Part shown: in pieces, positions 4,979-13,149 of the stretch
Layout of the letters: every line of letters begins with the position of its first letter
Numbering within the stretch: position 1 is the first letter of the stretch
NCBI GenBank assembly: GCA_919902475.1
Contig: CAKKRA010000374.1
Coordinates: forward strand, 1-20,660
DNA length: 20,660 nt
Origin: Nitrospiria bacterium
GTDB taxonomy: Bacteria > Nitrospirota > CAKKRA01 > 9FT-COMBO-42-15
Reading direction: 5' to 3'
Made by a program: the position numbers and the translations under genes
Notes under the pieces: generated by a model
The model's database searches: none
Seen by the model: the letters and a program-made list of their open reading frames with translations, nothing else
What the model was told of the DNA's origin: nothing

Positions 4979-6264
4979 GAATGTTAATTAAAAATGGCAG
5001 GGTAATAGACCCTGCAAATAATATTGACGATTCTCTTGACATACTTGTTGAAGGGGCGGTTATTAAAAAGGTGGCAAGAGGCATCAAGTCAGAGGACTCA
5101 AAGGTTATTGATGCAAAGGGTAAGATTGTTGCGCCGGGTTTGATTGATATACATACGCATTTAAGAGAGCCGGGATTTGAATATAAAGAGACAATAAAAA
5201 CAGGGACAATGGCAGCAGCAGCAGGCGGGTTTACTGCAATCTGCTGTATGCCGAACACGAATCCAATAAATGACAATAGGGCTGTAACAGAGTTTATTTT
5301 ATCAAAGTCAGCAAAGGAAGGCATTGTTAATGTGCTGCCTATAGGCGCCATAACAAAAGGCTCACAGGGTAAAGCGCTTGCAGAGATAAGTGATATGGTG
5401 AATGCAGGCTGTGTTGCAATATCTGATGACGGCAAGGGTGTTATGGATGCAGAGGTAATGAGAAGGGCGCTTGAGTATACAAAGGCATTTGATATACCAG
5501 TAATTGCGCATTGCGAGGATGCGAATCTCTCTTCAGGCGGTGTGATGAATGAGGGTTTTGCATCCACCACGCTTGGCCTAAGGGGCATACCAATGGCAGC
5601 AGAGGAGGTAATGGTTGTACGGGACATTGCGCTTGCAGAATTAACAGGCGCTAAACTTCATATTGCCCATGTGAGCAGCGCCGGCTCTGTTGAATCAATA
5701 AGGACTGCAAAAAAGCGTGGCGTAAAGGTTACATGCGAAACCTGCCCTCATTACTTTACTTTGACCGAGGATGCTGTAATTGGTTATAATACAAATGCAA
5801 AGGTTAATCCACCATTGCGCACAAAAGAGGATGTAAAGGCAATAAAAGAGGGTTTAAAAGACGGTACAATAGACATCATTGCCTCTGACCATGCGCCCCA
5901 TGCAGTGCATGAAAAGGAGATTGAGTTTGATTATGCATCCTTTGGCATGATTGGCCTGGAGACATCCCTTCCGCTGATATTAAGATTGGTTAATGAAGGT
6001 GTGCTGAGCCTTAACAATGCCATTGCAAAGGCAACTATAAACCCTGCAAGATTATTTAAATTAAAAAAAGGGACACTTTCTGAAGGGGCTGATGCTGATA
6101 TAACAATAATTGATACTGAAAAGGAATGGGTAGTTGATGTTAATAATCTCAAATCAAAATCAAAGAACACGCCTTTTACAGGCATGAAGATGAAGGGAAG
6201 AGCAGTAATGACAATTGTTGGCGGGAAGGTAGTCTATGAGATAAGCGATGGTAAAAGAGAGTAG
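4975..6264 (+). CDS. pyrC: Dihydroorotase (type I, zinc)
   Basis: PyrC cyclises carbamoyl aspartate to dihydroorotate. The 429-residue protein is a class I amidohydrolase: metal ligands H60 and H62 in DIHTHLREPG, D152 region in ISDDGKGVMD, H179 in IAHCED, H232 in IAHVSS and D305 in ASDHAPH, with the substrate motif CMPNTNP at 91-97. The start is TTG at 4975, overlapping the pyrB stop as TTGA; AGGAGA lies 6 nt upstream, a better fit than for the ATG two codons later. This arrangement implies translational coupling with pyrB. The active site is complete, so this is not a catalytically dead PyrC homologue. Confidence 0.95.
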   Translation: MRMLIKNGRVIDPANNIDDSLDILVEGAVIKKVARGIKSEDSKVIDAKGKIVAPGLIDIHTHLREPGFEYKETIKTGTMAAAAGGFTAICCMPNTNPINDNRAVTEFILSKSAKEGIVNVLPIGAITKGSQGKALAEISDMVNAGCVAISDDGKGVMDAEVMRRALEYTKAFDIPVIAHCEDANLSSGGVMNEGFASTTLGLRGIPMAAEEVMVVRDIALAELTGAKLHIAHVSSAGSVESIRTAKKRGVKVTCETCPHYFTLTEDAVIGYNTNAKVNPPLRTKEDVKAIKEGLKDGTIDIIASDHAPHAVHEKEIEFDYASFGMIGLETSLPLILRLVNEGVLSLNNAIAKATINPARLFKLKKGTLSEGADADITIIDTEKEWVVDVNNLKSKSKNTPFTGMKMKGRAVMTIVGGKVVYEISDGKRE

Positions 6265-6280
6265 AACATATCTTAATATT

Positions 6281-6358
6281 GTCATTCCTGCATGCTTCTG
6301 GCAGGAATCCAGTCTTGTCTTTTTGTGGATTCCCGCTCAAAAACGCTGCGGGAATGAC
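6281..6358. repeat. Nested palindromic dispersed repeat between pyrC and carA
   Basis: The outer arms GTCATTCCTGC (6281-6291) and GCGGGAATGAC (6348-6358) are inverted and enclose two local hairpins, ATTCCTGC/GCAGGAAT (6284-6308) and ATTCCCGC/GCGGGAAT (6329-6355), as well as an inner pair GGAATCCA/TGGATTCC. The ATTCCCGC...GCGGGAAT theme belongs to a palindromic element type widespread in bacterial genomes. It lacks a T-run, so it is more likely a mobile repeat or mRNA stabiliser/attenuator than a terminator. Confidence 0.8.
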
Positions 6359-6405
6359 ACTAAAAGAATGTGAAGAAGTGTTAGGTGTTAGGGAAGGACA
6401 TTAGG

Positions 6406-7536
6406 ATGAAGAAAAAGGCAATATTGGCGTTATCTGATGGAAAGCTCTTTGAAGGTTTTTCCTTTGGCGCAGAAGGCGAGACATTAGGAGAGGTGGTCTT
6501 TAATACAAGCATGATGGGCTATCAGGAAATCCTGACAGACCCGTCGTATAAGGGCCAGATTGTTACAATGACCTATCCATTAATAGGAAACTATGGGATA
6601 AATGACGAGGATATGGAGTCTATTAAACCTTATGCAGAGGGATTTATTGTAAAAGAGGCATCTGAATATCCGAGTAACTGGCGCTCTAAAAAAACACTAA
6701 GTGCTTATCTAAAAGAAAATAATATCGTCGGCATACAAGGGATTGACACAAGGGCATTAACAAAACATATAAGGGACTTTGGCGCTAAAGAGGGGGTTAT
6801 CTCCACAATAGACTTAAACCCCAAGAGCCTAATTGAAAAGGCAAAGGCATCACCCTGCCTTATCGGCAGGGATTTGGTAAAAGAGGTAACCTGCAAAAAA
6901 GCTCATAAATGGGAGCAGGGGATATGGGATTTGGAAAAAGGGTATTTACCCAGAACTCCGAACTCTAAACTCCGAACTTATCATGTGGTTGCCTATGATT
7001 TTGGCATTAAACAAAATATTCTCAGGCTGCTAATAAATTCAGGATGTTCTGCAACAGTTGTTCCTGCTGACACAAAGGCAGAGGATGTCATGGCAATGAA
7101 CCCTGACGGCATACTCCTTTCCAATGGCCCCGGCGACCCAGAGGGTGTGCCTTATGTAATTGAGAATGTAAAAAAGCTGATTGGCAAGAAGCCGATATTT
7201 GGTATATGTCTTGGTCATCAGTTGCTTGGCCTTGCAATGGGAGGCAAGACATATAAATTGAAATTCGGACATCACGGCGGTAATCAGCCAGTAATGGATT
7301 TGACAACAAGAAAGGTGGAGATTACATCACAGAACCACGGATTTGCAGTTGATGTGGATTCGTTGAAGGGAAAGGCTGAATTGACCCATATAAACCTCAA
7401 TGACAAGACAGTAGAAGGGATGCAGCATAAGGAGCTGCCCATATTCTCTGTTCAGTATCACCCAGAGGCGTCTCCTGGGCCGCATGATTCAGTGTATCTG
7501 TTTAAGAGATTTACTGAGATGATGGAAAAATTTTAA
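6406..7536 (+). CDS. carA: Carbamoyl-phosphate synthase small (glutaminase) subunit
   Basis: CarA hydrolyses glutamine and channels ammonia to CarB for carbamoyl phosphate. I place the start at ATG 6406 (376 residues, usual family length) because AAGGA lies 7 nt upstream and the protein then begins MKKKAILALSDGKLFEGFSFG like its relatives; a GTG at 6385 would add seven residues without a good ribosome site. The N-terminal domain has GYQEILTDPSYKGQIVTMTYP. The class I amidotransferase domain has nucleophile C268 in GICLGHQ and H352 with E354 in QYHPEAS. The interdomain linker (6953-6979) carries a short tandem DNA repeat encoding RTPNSKLRT. Confidence 0.95.
   Translation: MKKKAILALSDGKLFEGFSFGAEGETLGEVVFNTSMMGYQEILTDPSYKGQIVTMTYPLIGNYGINDEDMESIKPYAEGFIVKEASEYPSNWRSKKTLSAYLKENNIVGIQGIDTRALTKHIRDFGAKEGVISTIDLNPKSLIEKAKASPCLIGRDLVKEVTCKKAHKWEQGIWDLEKGYLPRTPNSKLRTYHVVAYDFGIKQNILRLLINSGCSATVVPADTKAEDVMAMNPDGILLSNGPGDPEGVPYVIENVKKLIGKKPIFGICLGHQLLGLAMGGKTYKLKFGHHGGNQPVMDLTTRKVEITSQNHGFAVDVDSLKGKAELTHINLNDKTVEGMQHKELPIFSVQYHPEASPGPHDSVYLFKRFTEMMEKF
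6954..6978 (+). repeat. Tandem 11-mer inside the carA interdomain linker
   Basis: AACTCCGAACT occurs twice (6954-6964 and 6968-6978), separated by CTA. It is read in frame as part of the linker between the CarA N-terminal and glutaminase domains, where length variation is tolerated. Confidence 0.65.
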
Positions 7537-7551
7537 TACCCCTCACCCTAA

Positions 7552-7641
7552 CCCTCTCCCGCAAGGGGAGAGGGAAACACGGTTCTTCTTTTAATTTCCC
7601 CTCCCTTGACGGGAGGGGATAAAGGGGAGGGTGAAATTAAA
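7552..7641. repeat. GC-rich palindromic repeats between carA and carB
   Basis: Two hairpins stand side by side: CCCTCTCCC/GGGAGAGGG (7552-7560 and 7566-7574) and CCCCTCCC/GGGAGGGG (7598-7605 and 7611-7618). The second is framed by TTTAATTTC/GAAATTAAA (7590-7598 and 7633-7641). The phrase CCTCACCCTAACCCTCTCCC upstream is a well-known dispersed bacterial repeat. Lacking a T-run, it is unlikely to be a full terminator, but it could modulate carB expression relative to carA. Confidence 0.75.
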
Positions 7642-7655
7642 CAAGGAAATAATAA

Positions 7656-10600
7656 ATGCCAAAACGAACTGACATAAAAAAGATACTCATTATAGGCTCA
7701 GGGCCGATAGTAATAGGACAGGCATGTGAGTTTGACTACTCTGGCACACAGGCTTGCAAGGCCTTGCGTGATGAAGGGTATGAGGTTGTATTAATTAACT
7801 CCAATCCTGCAACTATAATGACTGACCCTGAAACAGCAGAAAGGACATATATAGAGCCTATTACCCCAGAGATAGTTGAAAGGATAATTGAAAGGGAGAG
7901 GCCTGATGCCTTGTTGCCGACAATGGGCGGCCAGACTGCGTTGAATATTGCTGTTGAGCTTTCAGAAAATGGCGCGCTAAATAAATATGACGTTGAGCTT
8001 ATTGGCGCAAAGCTGAAGGCAATCAAGATGGCAGAGGACAGGAACGAGTTTAAGATTGCGATAAGGAGGATTGGGCTTAGCCTTCCTGAAAGTGAATATG
8101 TAAGGTCACTTGAAGATGCAAAGGCAGCGATTAATAAAATTGGATTTCCTGCTATTATAAGACCGTCCTTTACCCTCGGCGGCACAGGCGGAAATGTAGC
8201 ATATAACATAGAAGAGCTTGAGGAGTATGTTGAGTGGGGTCTGAGCCTTTCACCGAGGCATGAGATATTGATTGAGCAGTCTGTTCTCGGGTGGAAGGAG
8301 TTTGAACTTGAGGTGATGAGGGATTTGAAAGACAATGTGGTGATTATATGCTCTATTGAAAATTTTGACCCCATGGGCATACATACTGGAGACAGCATAA
8401 CCGTTGCGCCTGCACAGACGCTGACAGATAAAGAGTATCAGATTATGAGGGATGCTTCTGTTAAGATTATCAGGGAGATTGGCGTTGATACAGGCGGCTC
8501 TAACATCCAGTTTGCAGTGAATCCTGAAAATGGGGAGTTGGTTGTTATTGAGATGAACCCGAGGGTGTCAAGGAGCTCTGCATTGGCATCAAAGGCAACA
8601 GGTTTTCCAATAGCAAAGATAGCTGCTAAACTTGCAGTGGGTTTAACGCTTGATGAGATACAGAACGATATTACAAAGGTAACGCCTGCATCCTTTGAGC
8701 CGACCATAGATTATGTTGTGGTAAAATATCCGAGATTTACCTTTGAGAAATTTCCACGGGCTGATGCAACGTTAACAACACAGATGAAATCAGTTGGCGA
8801 GGCAATGGCAATAGGCAGGAATTTTAAAGAGGCTTTCCAGAAGGCCATACGCTCCCTTGAGATAGATAAATACGGCCTTGAGACTTATGGAGAAAAGATT
8901 GGAATAGAGCAGATAAAAGAAAAGCTCCTTACACCAAACTGGGAACGCGTCTGGTATATTGCAGATGCAATAAGAAGAGCCGTCTCAATAGATGAGATAT
9001 ATTCCCTTTCAAAGATAGATAAATGGTTCCTTTATCAGATAAAAGAGATTGTGGAGATGGAAGAAAGAATCAAGGGGCAAATGGCTAAAGGCAAAGGGCA
9101 AAAGGCAGAGCCTTTAGCCTTTTGCCTTCCGCCTTTAGCCTTGAGACAGGCAAAGGAGTATGGATTTTCAGATAAATACATTGCAAGGCTGATAAAAAGC
9201 ACAGAAGATGCTGTGAGGGGATATAGAAAAAAGAATAACATAATATCCACCTTCAAGATGGTTGATACCTGCGGCGCGGAGTTTGCTGCGTATACCCCCT
9301 ATTTCTATTCAACTTATGAATCAGAGTGCGAGGCAAATCCAACTAATAGAAAAAAGATTATGATACTTGGCGGAGGGCCAAACAGGATAGGACAGGGAAT
9401 AGAATTTGACTACTGCTGTGTTCATGCAGCGCTCGCATTAAAAGAGGACGGCTTTGAGACAATAATGGTCAACTGCAATCCAGAGACAGTTAGCACTGAC
9501 TATGATACATCTGACAGGCTATATTTTGAGCCCTTGACACGAGAGGATGTTTTAAATATTATTGATATTGAAAAGCCTGATGGTGTTATTGTCCAGTTTG
9601 GCGGCCAGACGCCGCTGAAACTATCGCTTCCCCTTGAAATCGCGGGCGCAAAGATAATCGGCACATCCCCTGATTCCATTGACAGGGCAGAGGACAGGGA
9701 GCGATTCAGGGAATTAATTAATAAGCTTGATTTAAAACAGCCTGAAAGCGGCATTGCACGCTCTGTTCCAGAGTCTGTAGAGATAGCAGAAAAGATAGGC
9801 TATCCTGTTCTTGTAAGGCCGTCCTATGTCCTCGGCGGCAGGGCAATGGAGATTGTGTACAGCAAAAAGGATATCAAGGACTACATGAAGAGGGCAGTGG
9901 CAGCATCTCCTGAACACCCTATTCTGATAGATAAATATTTAGAGGATGCAATAGAGATTGATGTAGACGCTATCTCTGACGGCTATGATGTAGTTGTTGC
10001 AGGGATAATGGAGCATATTGAAGAGGCAGGCGTTCATTCAGGCGACAGCGCATGCTCTCTGCCGCCGTATTCCATCGGCAATAGTTTGATAAAAGAGCTC
10101 AGGGAGCAGACCTACAGCCTTGCACGGGAGTTGAATGTAATTGGCCTGATGAATGTCCAGTATGCTATAAAGGATAATGTAATCTATGTGCTTGAGGTGA
10201 ATCCGAGGGCGTCAAGGACAATACCATTTGTCAGCAAGTCAACAGGCGTGCCTTTTGCAAAGCTTGCTGCGAGGGTGATGGCAGGAAAGAGTTTAAAAGA
10301 GCTTGGCTTTACAAAGGAGGCGGAGGTAAGACACTTTTCTGTAAAAGAGGTTGTTTTTCCATTTGCAAAATTCCCTGGAGTTGATACAATATTAGGGCCG
10401 GAGATGAAGTCAACAGGCGAGGTAATGGGTATAGACAACAGCTTTGAAATGGCATTTGCAAAGGCTCAGATGGCAGCAGGCTCATTTGTCAAGCTGAATG
10501 GAAGGGCATTTATAAGTGTTAAGGACAAGGATAAGACTGCAACAATATACCTTACAAAAAAGCTGTTGGAGCTCGGCTATTCAGTAGAGGCGACAAAAGG

Positions 10601-10934
10601 CACTGCAAAGGCATTAAAAAAGGCAGGCCTGAAGGTTGATGAGGTAAATAAGGTTAAAGAGGGAAGGCCTCATATAGTTGACCATATTAAAAACAGCGAA
10701 ATAGATTTAGTTATAAATACTGTAGGCGACAAAAAATCACAGGAGGATTCATATTCCATAAGACGGACAGCATTGACACAGGGCATTCCATATTACACAA
10801 CAATTGCCGGCGCAAAGGCAATGGTAAACGGGCTTGAGGCAATTAAAAAGGAAAAGATTGATGTCCGCAGCATTCAGGAGTATCATAAAAGAAAGGTGCA
10901 AGAGATTAAGGATTTTGCAGAGGTAAAACTATGA
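7656..10934 (+). CDS. carB: Carbamoyl-phosphate synthase large subunit
   Basis: CarB makes carbamoyl phosphate from bicarbonate, ammonia from CarA and two ATP, supplying both pyrimidine and arginine synthesis. It has two homologous ATP-grasp halves, beginning at residue 10 with ILIIGSGPIVIGQACEFDYS and again with IMILGGGPNRIGQGIEFDYC, followed by a C-terminal regulatory MGS-like domain (from about FISVKDKDKTATIYL). At 1092 residues it is roughly 20 longer than usual. The excess is residues about 473-495 (GQMAKGKGQKAEPLAFCLPP...), which is encoded by a palindromic repeat within the oligomerisation region joining the halves. AAGGA precedes the ATG. The stop overlaps the greA start as ATGA. Confidence 0.97.
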   Translation: MPKRTDIKKILIIGSGPIVIGQACEFDYSGTQACKALRDEGYEVVLINSNPATIMTDPETAERTYIEPITPEIVERIIERERPDALLPTMGGQTALNIAVELSENGALNKYDVELIGAKLKAIKMAEDRNEFKIAIRRIGLSLPESEYVRSLEDAKAAINKIGFPAIIRPSFTLGGTGGNVAYNIEELEEYVEWGLSLSPRHEILIEQSVLGWKEFELEVMRDLKDNVVIICSIENFDPMGIHTGDSITVAPAQTLTDKEYQIMRDASVKIIREIGVDTGGSNIQFAVNPENGELVVIEMNPRVSRSSALASKATGFPIAKIAAKLAVGLTLDEIQNDITKVTPASFEPTIDYVVVKYPRFTFEKFPRADATLTTQMKSVGEAMAIGRNFKEAFQKAIRSLEIDKYGLETYGEKIGIEQIKEKLLTPNWERVWYIADAIRRAVSIDEIYSLSKIDKWFLYQIKEIVEMEERIKGQMAKGKGQKAEPLAFCLPPLALRQAKEYGFSDKYIARLIKSTEDAVRGYRKKNNIISTFKMVDTCGAEFAAYTPYFYSTYESECEANPTNRKKIMILGGGPNRIGQGIEFDYCCVHAALALKEDGFETIMVNCNPETVSTDYDTSDRLYFEPLTREDVLNIIDIEKPDGVIVQFGGQTPLKLSLPLEIAGAKIIGTSPDSIDRAEDRERFRELINKLDLKQPESGIARSVPESVEIAEKIGYPVLVRPSYVLGGRAMEIVYSKKDIKDYMKRAVAASPEHPILIDKYLEDAIEIDVDAISDGYDVVVAGIMEHIEEAGVHSGDSACSLPPYSIGNSLIKELREQTYSLARELNVIGLMNVQYAIKDNVIYVLEVNPRASRTIPFVSKSTGVPFAKLAARVMAGKSLKELGFTKEAEVRHFSVKEVVFPFAKFPGVDTILGPEMKSTGEVMGIDNSFEMAFAKAQMAAGSFVKLNGRAFISVKDKDKTATIYLTKKLLELGYSVEATKGTAKALKKAGLKVDEVNKVKEGRPHIVDHIKNSEIDLVINTVGDKKSQEDSYSIRRTALTQGIPYYTTIAGAKAMVNGLEAIKKEKIDVRSIQEYHKRKVQEIKDFAEVKL
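9083..9140. repeat. In-frame palindromic repeat inserted in carB
   Basis: Arms 9083-9106 and 9117-9140 are 24-nt inverted copies with three mismatches around a 10-nt loop. The left arm begins GGCTAAAGGCAAAGGGCAAA, a 20-mer repeated exactly at 12195-12214 in pyrD. It keeps the carB frame open and adds a Lys/Gly then Leu/Pro-rich segment absent from ordinary CarB proteins. Confidence 0.85.
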
Positions 10935-11419
10935 GCATCACAAGAATACCAATGACAAAAAAAGGCTATCAGCAGCTCTGCGATGAGCTGGAACGTTTTA
11001 AAAGGATTGAAAGGCCAAAAAATATTCAGGATATTGCTGAGGCAAGGGCTCACGGAGATTTGTCTGAGAATGCAGAATACCACGCAGCAAAAGAGAGGCA
11101 GTCATTCATTGAAGGCAAGATAAGGGATCTTGAATCAAAAATCGGCTCTGCAGAGGTGATTGATATCAGCAGGCTTTCAACAGAAAAGGTTGTCTTTGGC
11201 ACATCTGTAAAGATATGCGATATTGATAACGGCGAGGAAAAATGTTATACCATTGTAGGGCAGGATGAGGCAGACTTAAAGAACAGAAAGATATCTATTC
11301 ACTCTCCTGTTGGCAGGGCATTAATAGGCAAGAGGATTGGCGATATCGCAAAGGTAAATACCCCTGTAAAGGTTGTTGAATATGAAATCATGAGCATCTT
11401 TGTGGATAATGAAGGATGA
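10931..11419 (+). CDS. greA: Transcription elongation factor GreA
   Basis: GreA rescues backtracked RNA polymerase by stimulating cleavage of the nascent transcript. The 162-residue protein has the N-terminal coiled coil with the acidic hairpin tip motif GDLSENAEYHAAKERQ (about residues 37-52) and the C-terminal FKBP-like domain ending near VKVVEYEIMSI. It overlaps carB by 4 nt (ATGA) and pyrK follows after 3 nt, so it is expressed with the pyrimidine genes. carB-greA adjacency is also known in Geobacter-type Desulfobacterota (recalled). Whether it influences pausing at the pyr attenuator is only a guess. Confidence 0.95.
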   Translation: MSITRIPMTKKGYQQLCDELERFKRIERPKNIQDIAEARAHGDLSENAEYHAAKERQSFIEGKIRDLESKIGSAEVIDISRLSTEKVVFGTSVKICDIDNGEEKCYTIVGQDEADLKNRKISIHSPVGRALIGKRIGDIAKVNTPVKVVEYEIMSIFVDNEG

Positions 11420-11422
11420 TTT

Positions 11423-12190
11423 GTGAAGGCAAAGACTATCTCCCATCTAAATGTTACAGGCCATTATTATAGATTACAGATTCACTCACCGCAAATAAGT
11501 AAAAAGGCAAGACCCGGTCAGTTTATAATGCTGAAAACTGGCGAAACACTTGACCCTCTCTTAAGGCGGCCTTTCAGTATACACAAAATAAATAAGGATA
11601 AGACAATTGATGTTTTATATAAGGTTGTAGGAAAAGGGACAAGACTCCTTTCAGGCCTTAAAAAAGATGCGGAGATAGATATTTTAGGTCCGCTTGGGAA
11701 TGGCTTTACAATAAATAAAAAGATTAAGAGTCATATCCTTGTTGCAGGCGGCATCGGCATTGCGCCCCTTTTATTTCTTGCACAGGAATTATCAAAAGAC
11801 AAAAAGAACAGGATTATCTTATTTGCCGGTGCACGGCATAAAGAGGACATTCTCTGCATTCAGGATTTCAAAAGATTAAAGGCAGAGGTGAATATCTCAA
11901 CAGAGGATTGGAGCATAGGCAAACAAGGGCTGATTAGCGAGCTATTTGAGGTTTTCTTGGCAGGCCGTAATGACGCCAAATCTGTTGTCTATGCGTGCGG
12001 ACCAAAGGGCATGTTGAGAGAGATAAGCAGACTTGCATCAATAAAGGGAATTTCCTGTCAGGTTTCTCTTGAAGAGAGGATGGCATGCGGCTTAGGCGCA
12101 TGCCTTGGGTGCGCCACAGAGACAAAAGGCGGATATAAATATGTTTGTAATGATGGACCTGTTTTTGATGCAGGAGAGATAGTATGGTAA
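11423..12190 (+). CDS. pyrK: Dihydroorotate dehydrogenase electron-transfer subunit
   Basis: PyrK carries FAD and a [2Fe-2S] cluster and passes electrons from PyrD to NAD+ in type 1B dihydroorotate dehydrogenase. The 255-residue protein shows the FAD-binding RRPFSIHKI, GPLGNGF, the NAD-binding VAGGIGIAPLLFLA, and a C-terminal cluster motif with C222, C227, C230 and C242 (CX4CX2CX11C). The start is GTG at 11423 with AAGGA 6 nt upstream, the site overlapping the greA stop. Its end overlaps pyrD by 7 nt. The presence of pyrK directly before pyrD fixes the oxidant as NAD+ rather than quinone. Confidence 0.95.
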   Translation: MKAKTISHLNVTGHYYRLQIHSPQISKKARPGQFIMLKTGETLDPLLRRPFSIHKINKDKTIDVLYKVVGKGTRLLSGLKKDAEIDILGPLGNGFTINKKIKSHILVAGGIGIAPLLFLAQELSKDKKNRIILFAGARHKEDILCIQDFKRLKAEVNISTEDWSIGKQGLISELFEVFLAGRNDAKSVVYACGPKGMLREISRLASIKGISCQVSLEERMACGLGACLGCATETKGGYKYVCNDGPVFDAGEIVW

Positions 12191-13149
12191 CTAAGGCTAA
12201 AGGCAAAGGGCAAAGGGCTAAAGGCAAAGAAAAACAATCTCCAAATTTGTCAGTTGAGATTGCAGGCATAACCCTTAAGAACCCTGTTATGTCTGCATCA
12301 GGGACATTTGGCTATGGAGAAGAGTATGCAGCCTATGTTGATTTAAACAGGCTTGGAGCAGTTGTTACAAAAGGCCTTTCTGCAAGGCCGAGAAAAGGAA
12401 ATCCTCCGCCGCGCATCTGCGAGACGGCTTCTGGAATGTTGAATGCCATTGGCTTGGAAAATGTCGGCGCTGAGGCATTTATAAAAGAAAAATTGCCCTT
12501 TTTAAGAAAATATGATACAAAAATAATTCTAAACATATTTGGAAATAGCATTGAAGAATATGTTGAAGTAGCAGAGATATTTAGCAGTGTTGACGGGATA
12601 GCTGGCCTTGAGGTAAATATCTCATGCCCAAATGTTAAAGAGGGCGGTATAAACTTTGGCACAGACCCGAGGCTTACATCTGAAGTCTTGACTGCAGTAA
12701 GAAATGCAACATCACTTCCTGTTATTGCAAAGTTGTCGCCGAATGTTACAGACATAACAACCTTTGCTAAGATAGCAGAGGATTCAGGATGCAATGCAGT
12801 ATCATTGATAAACACACTTGTTGGAATGGCAGTTGATATCAAAACAAGAAGACCTGTTCTTGCAAATATCACTGGCGGGCTTTCAGGCCCTGCCATAAAG
12901 CCAGTTGCATTAAGAATGGTATGGCAGGCTGTAAAGGCAGTAAAGATACCAGTTATAGGCATTGGCGGGATAATGACTGCTGATGATGCAATAGAGTTCT
13001 TGCTTGCTGGCGCAAAGGCAGTGCAGGTTGGCACTGCAAATTTTGTAAATCCAAGCGCAACAATTGATATAATAGAAGGAATAGAGGGATATCTTAATAA
13101 CAACAACATTTCAGATATCAATCAAATAATAGGAAAACTACAAATATGA
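12184..13149 (+). CDS. pyrD: Dihydroorotate dehydrogenase catalytic subunit, type 1B
   Basis: This FMN enzyme oxidises dihydroorotate to orotate with PyrK. It has VMSASGTFGYGEEYA near the N-terminus, EVNISCPNVKEGG with the probable catalytic base C148, VIAKLSPNVTDI, ITGGLSGPAIKP and GIGGIMTADDAIEFLLAGAKAVQVGTA for FMN phosphate. Start ATG 12184 is supported by AGGAGA about 8 nt upstream. The first roughly 20 residues (VTKAKGKGQRAKGKEKQS) are not part of the normal enzyme. They are encoded by a GGCTAAAGGC-type repeat lying between the start codon and the true N-terminus (LSVEIAGITLKNP). The stop overlaps the next gene by 4 nt. Confidence 0.95.
   Translation: MVTKAKGKGQRAKGKEKQSPNLSVEIAGITLKNPVMSASGTFGYGEEYAAYVDLNRLGAVVTKGLSARPRKGNPPPRICETASGMLNAIGLENVGAEAFIKEKLPFLRKYDTKIILNIFGNSIEEYVEVAEIFSSVDGIAGLEVNISCPNVKEGGINFGTDPRLTSEVLTAVRNATSLPVIAKLSPNVTDITTFAKIAEDSGCNAVSLINTLVGMAVDIKTRRPVLANITGGLSGPAIKPVALRMVWQAVKAVKIPVIGIGGIMTADDAIEFLLAGAKAVQVGTANFVNPSATIDIIEGIEGYLNNNNISDINQIIGKLQI
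12195..12229 (+). repeat. Repeat at the 5' end of pyrD matching the carB insertion
   Basis: GGCTAAAGGCAAAGGGCAAA (12195-12214), followed by a second partial unit GGGCTAAAGGCAAAG (12215-12229), is inserted just after the pyrD start codon. The 20-mer is identical to 9083-9102 in carB. It is read in the same phase there, giving AKGKGQ in both proteins. Confidence 0.85.

Noticed and set aside
4902..5627. 241-residue minus-strand frame opposite pyrC, and similar long frames opposite carB and pyrD
   Set aside because: They are Ser/Ile-rich shadows produced by codon bias of the plus-strand genes.
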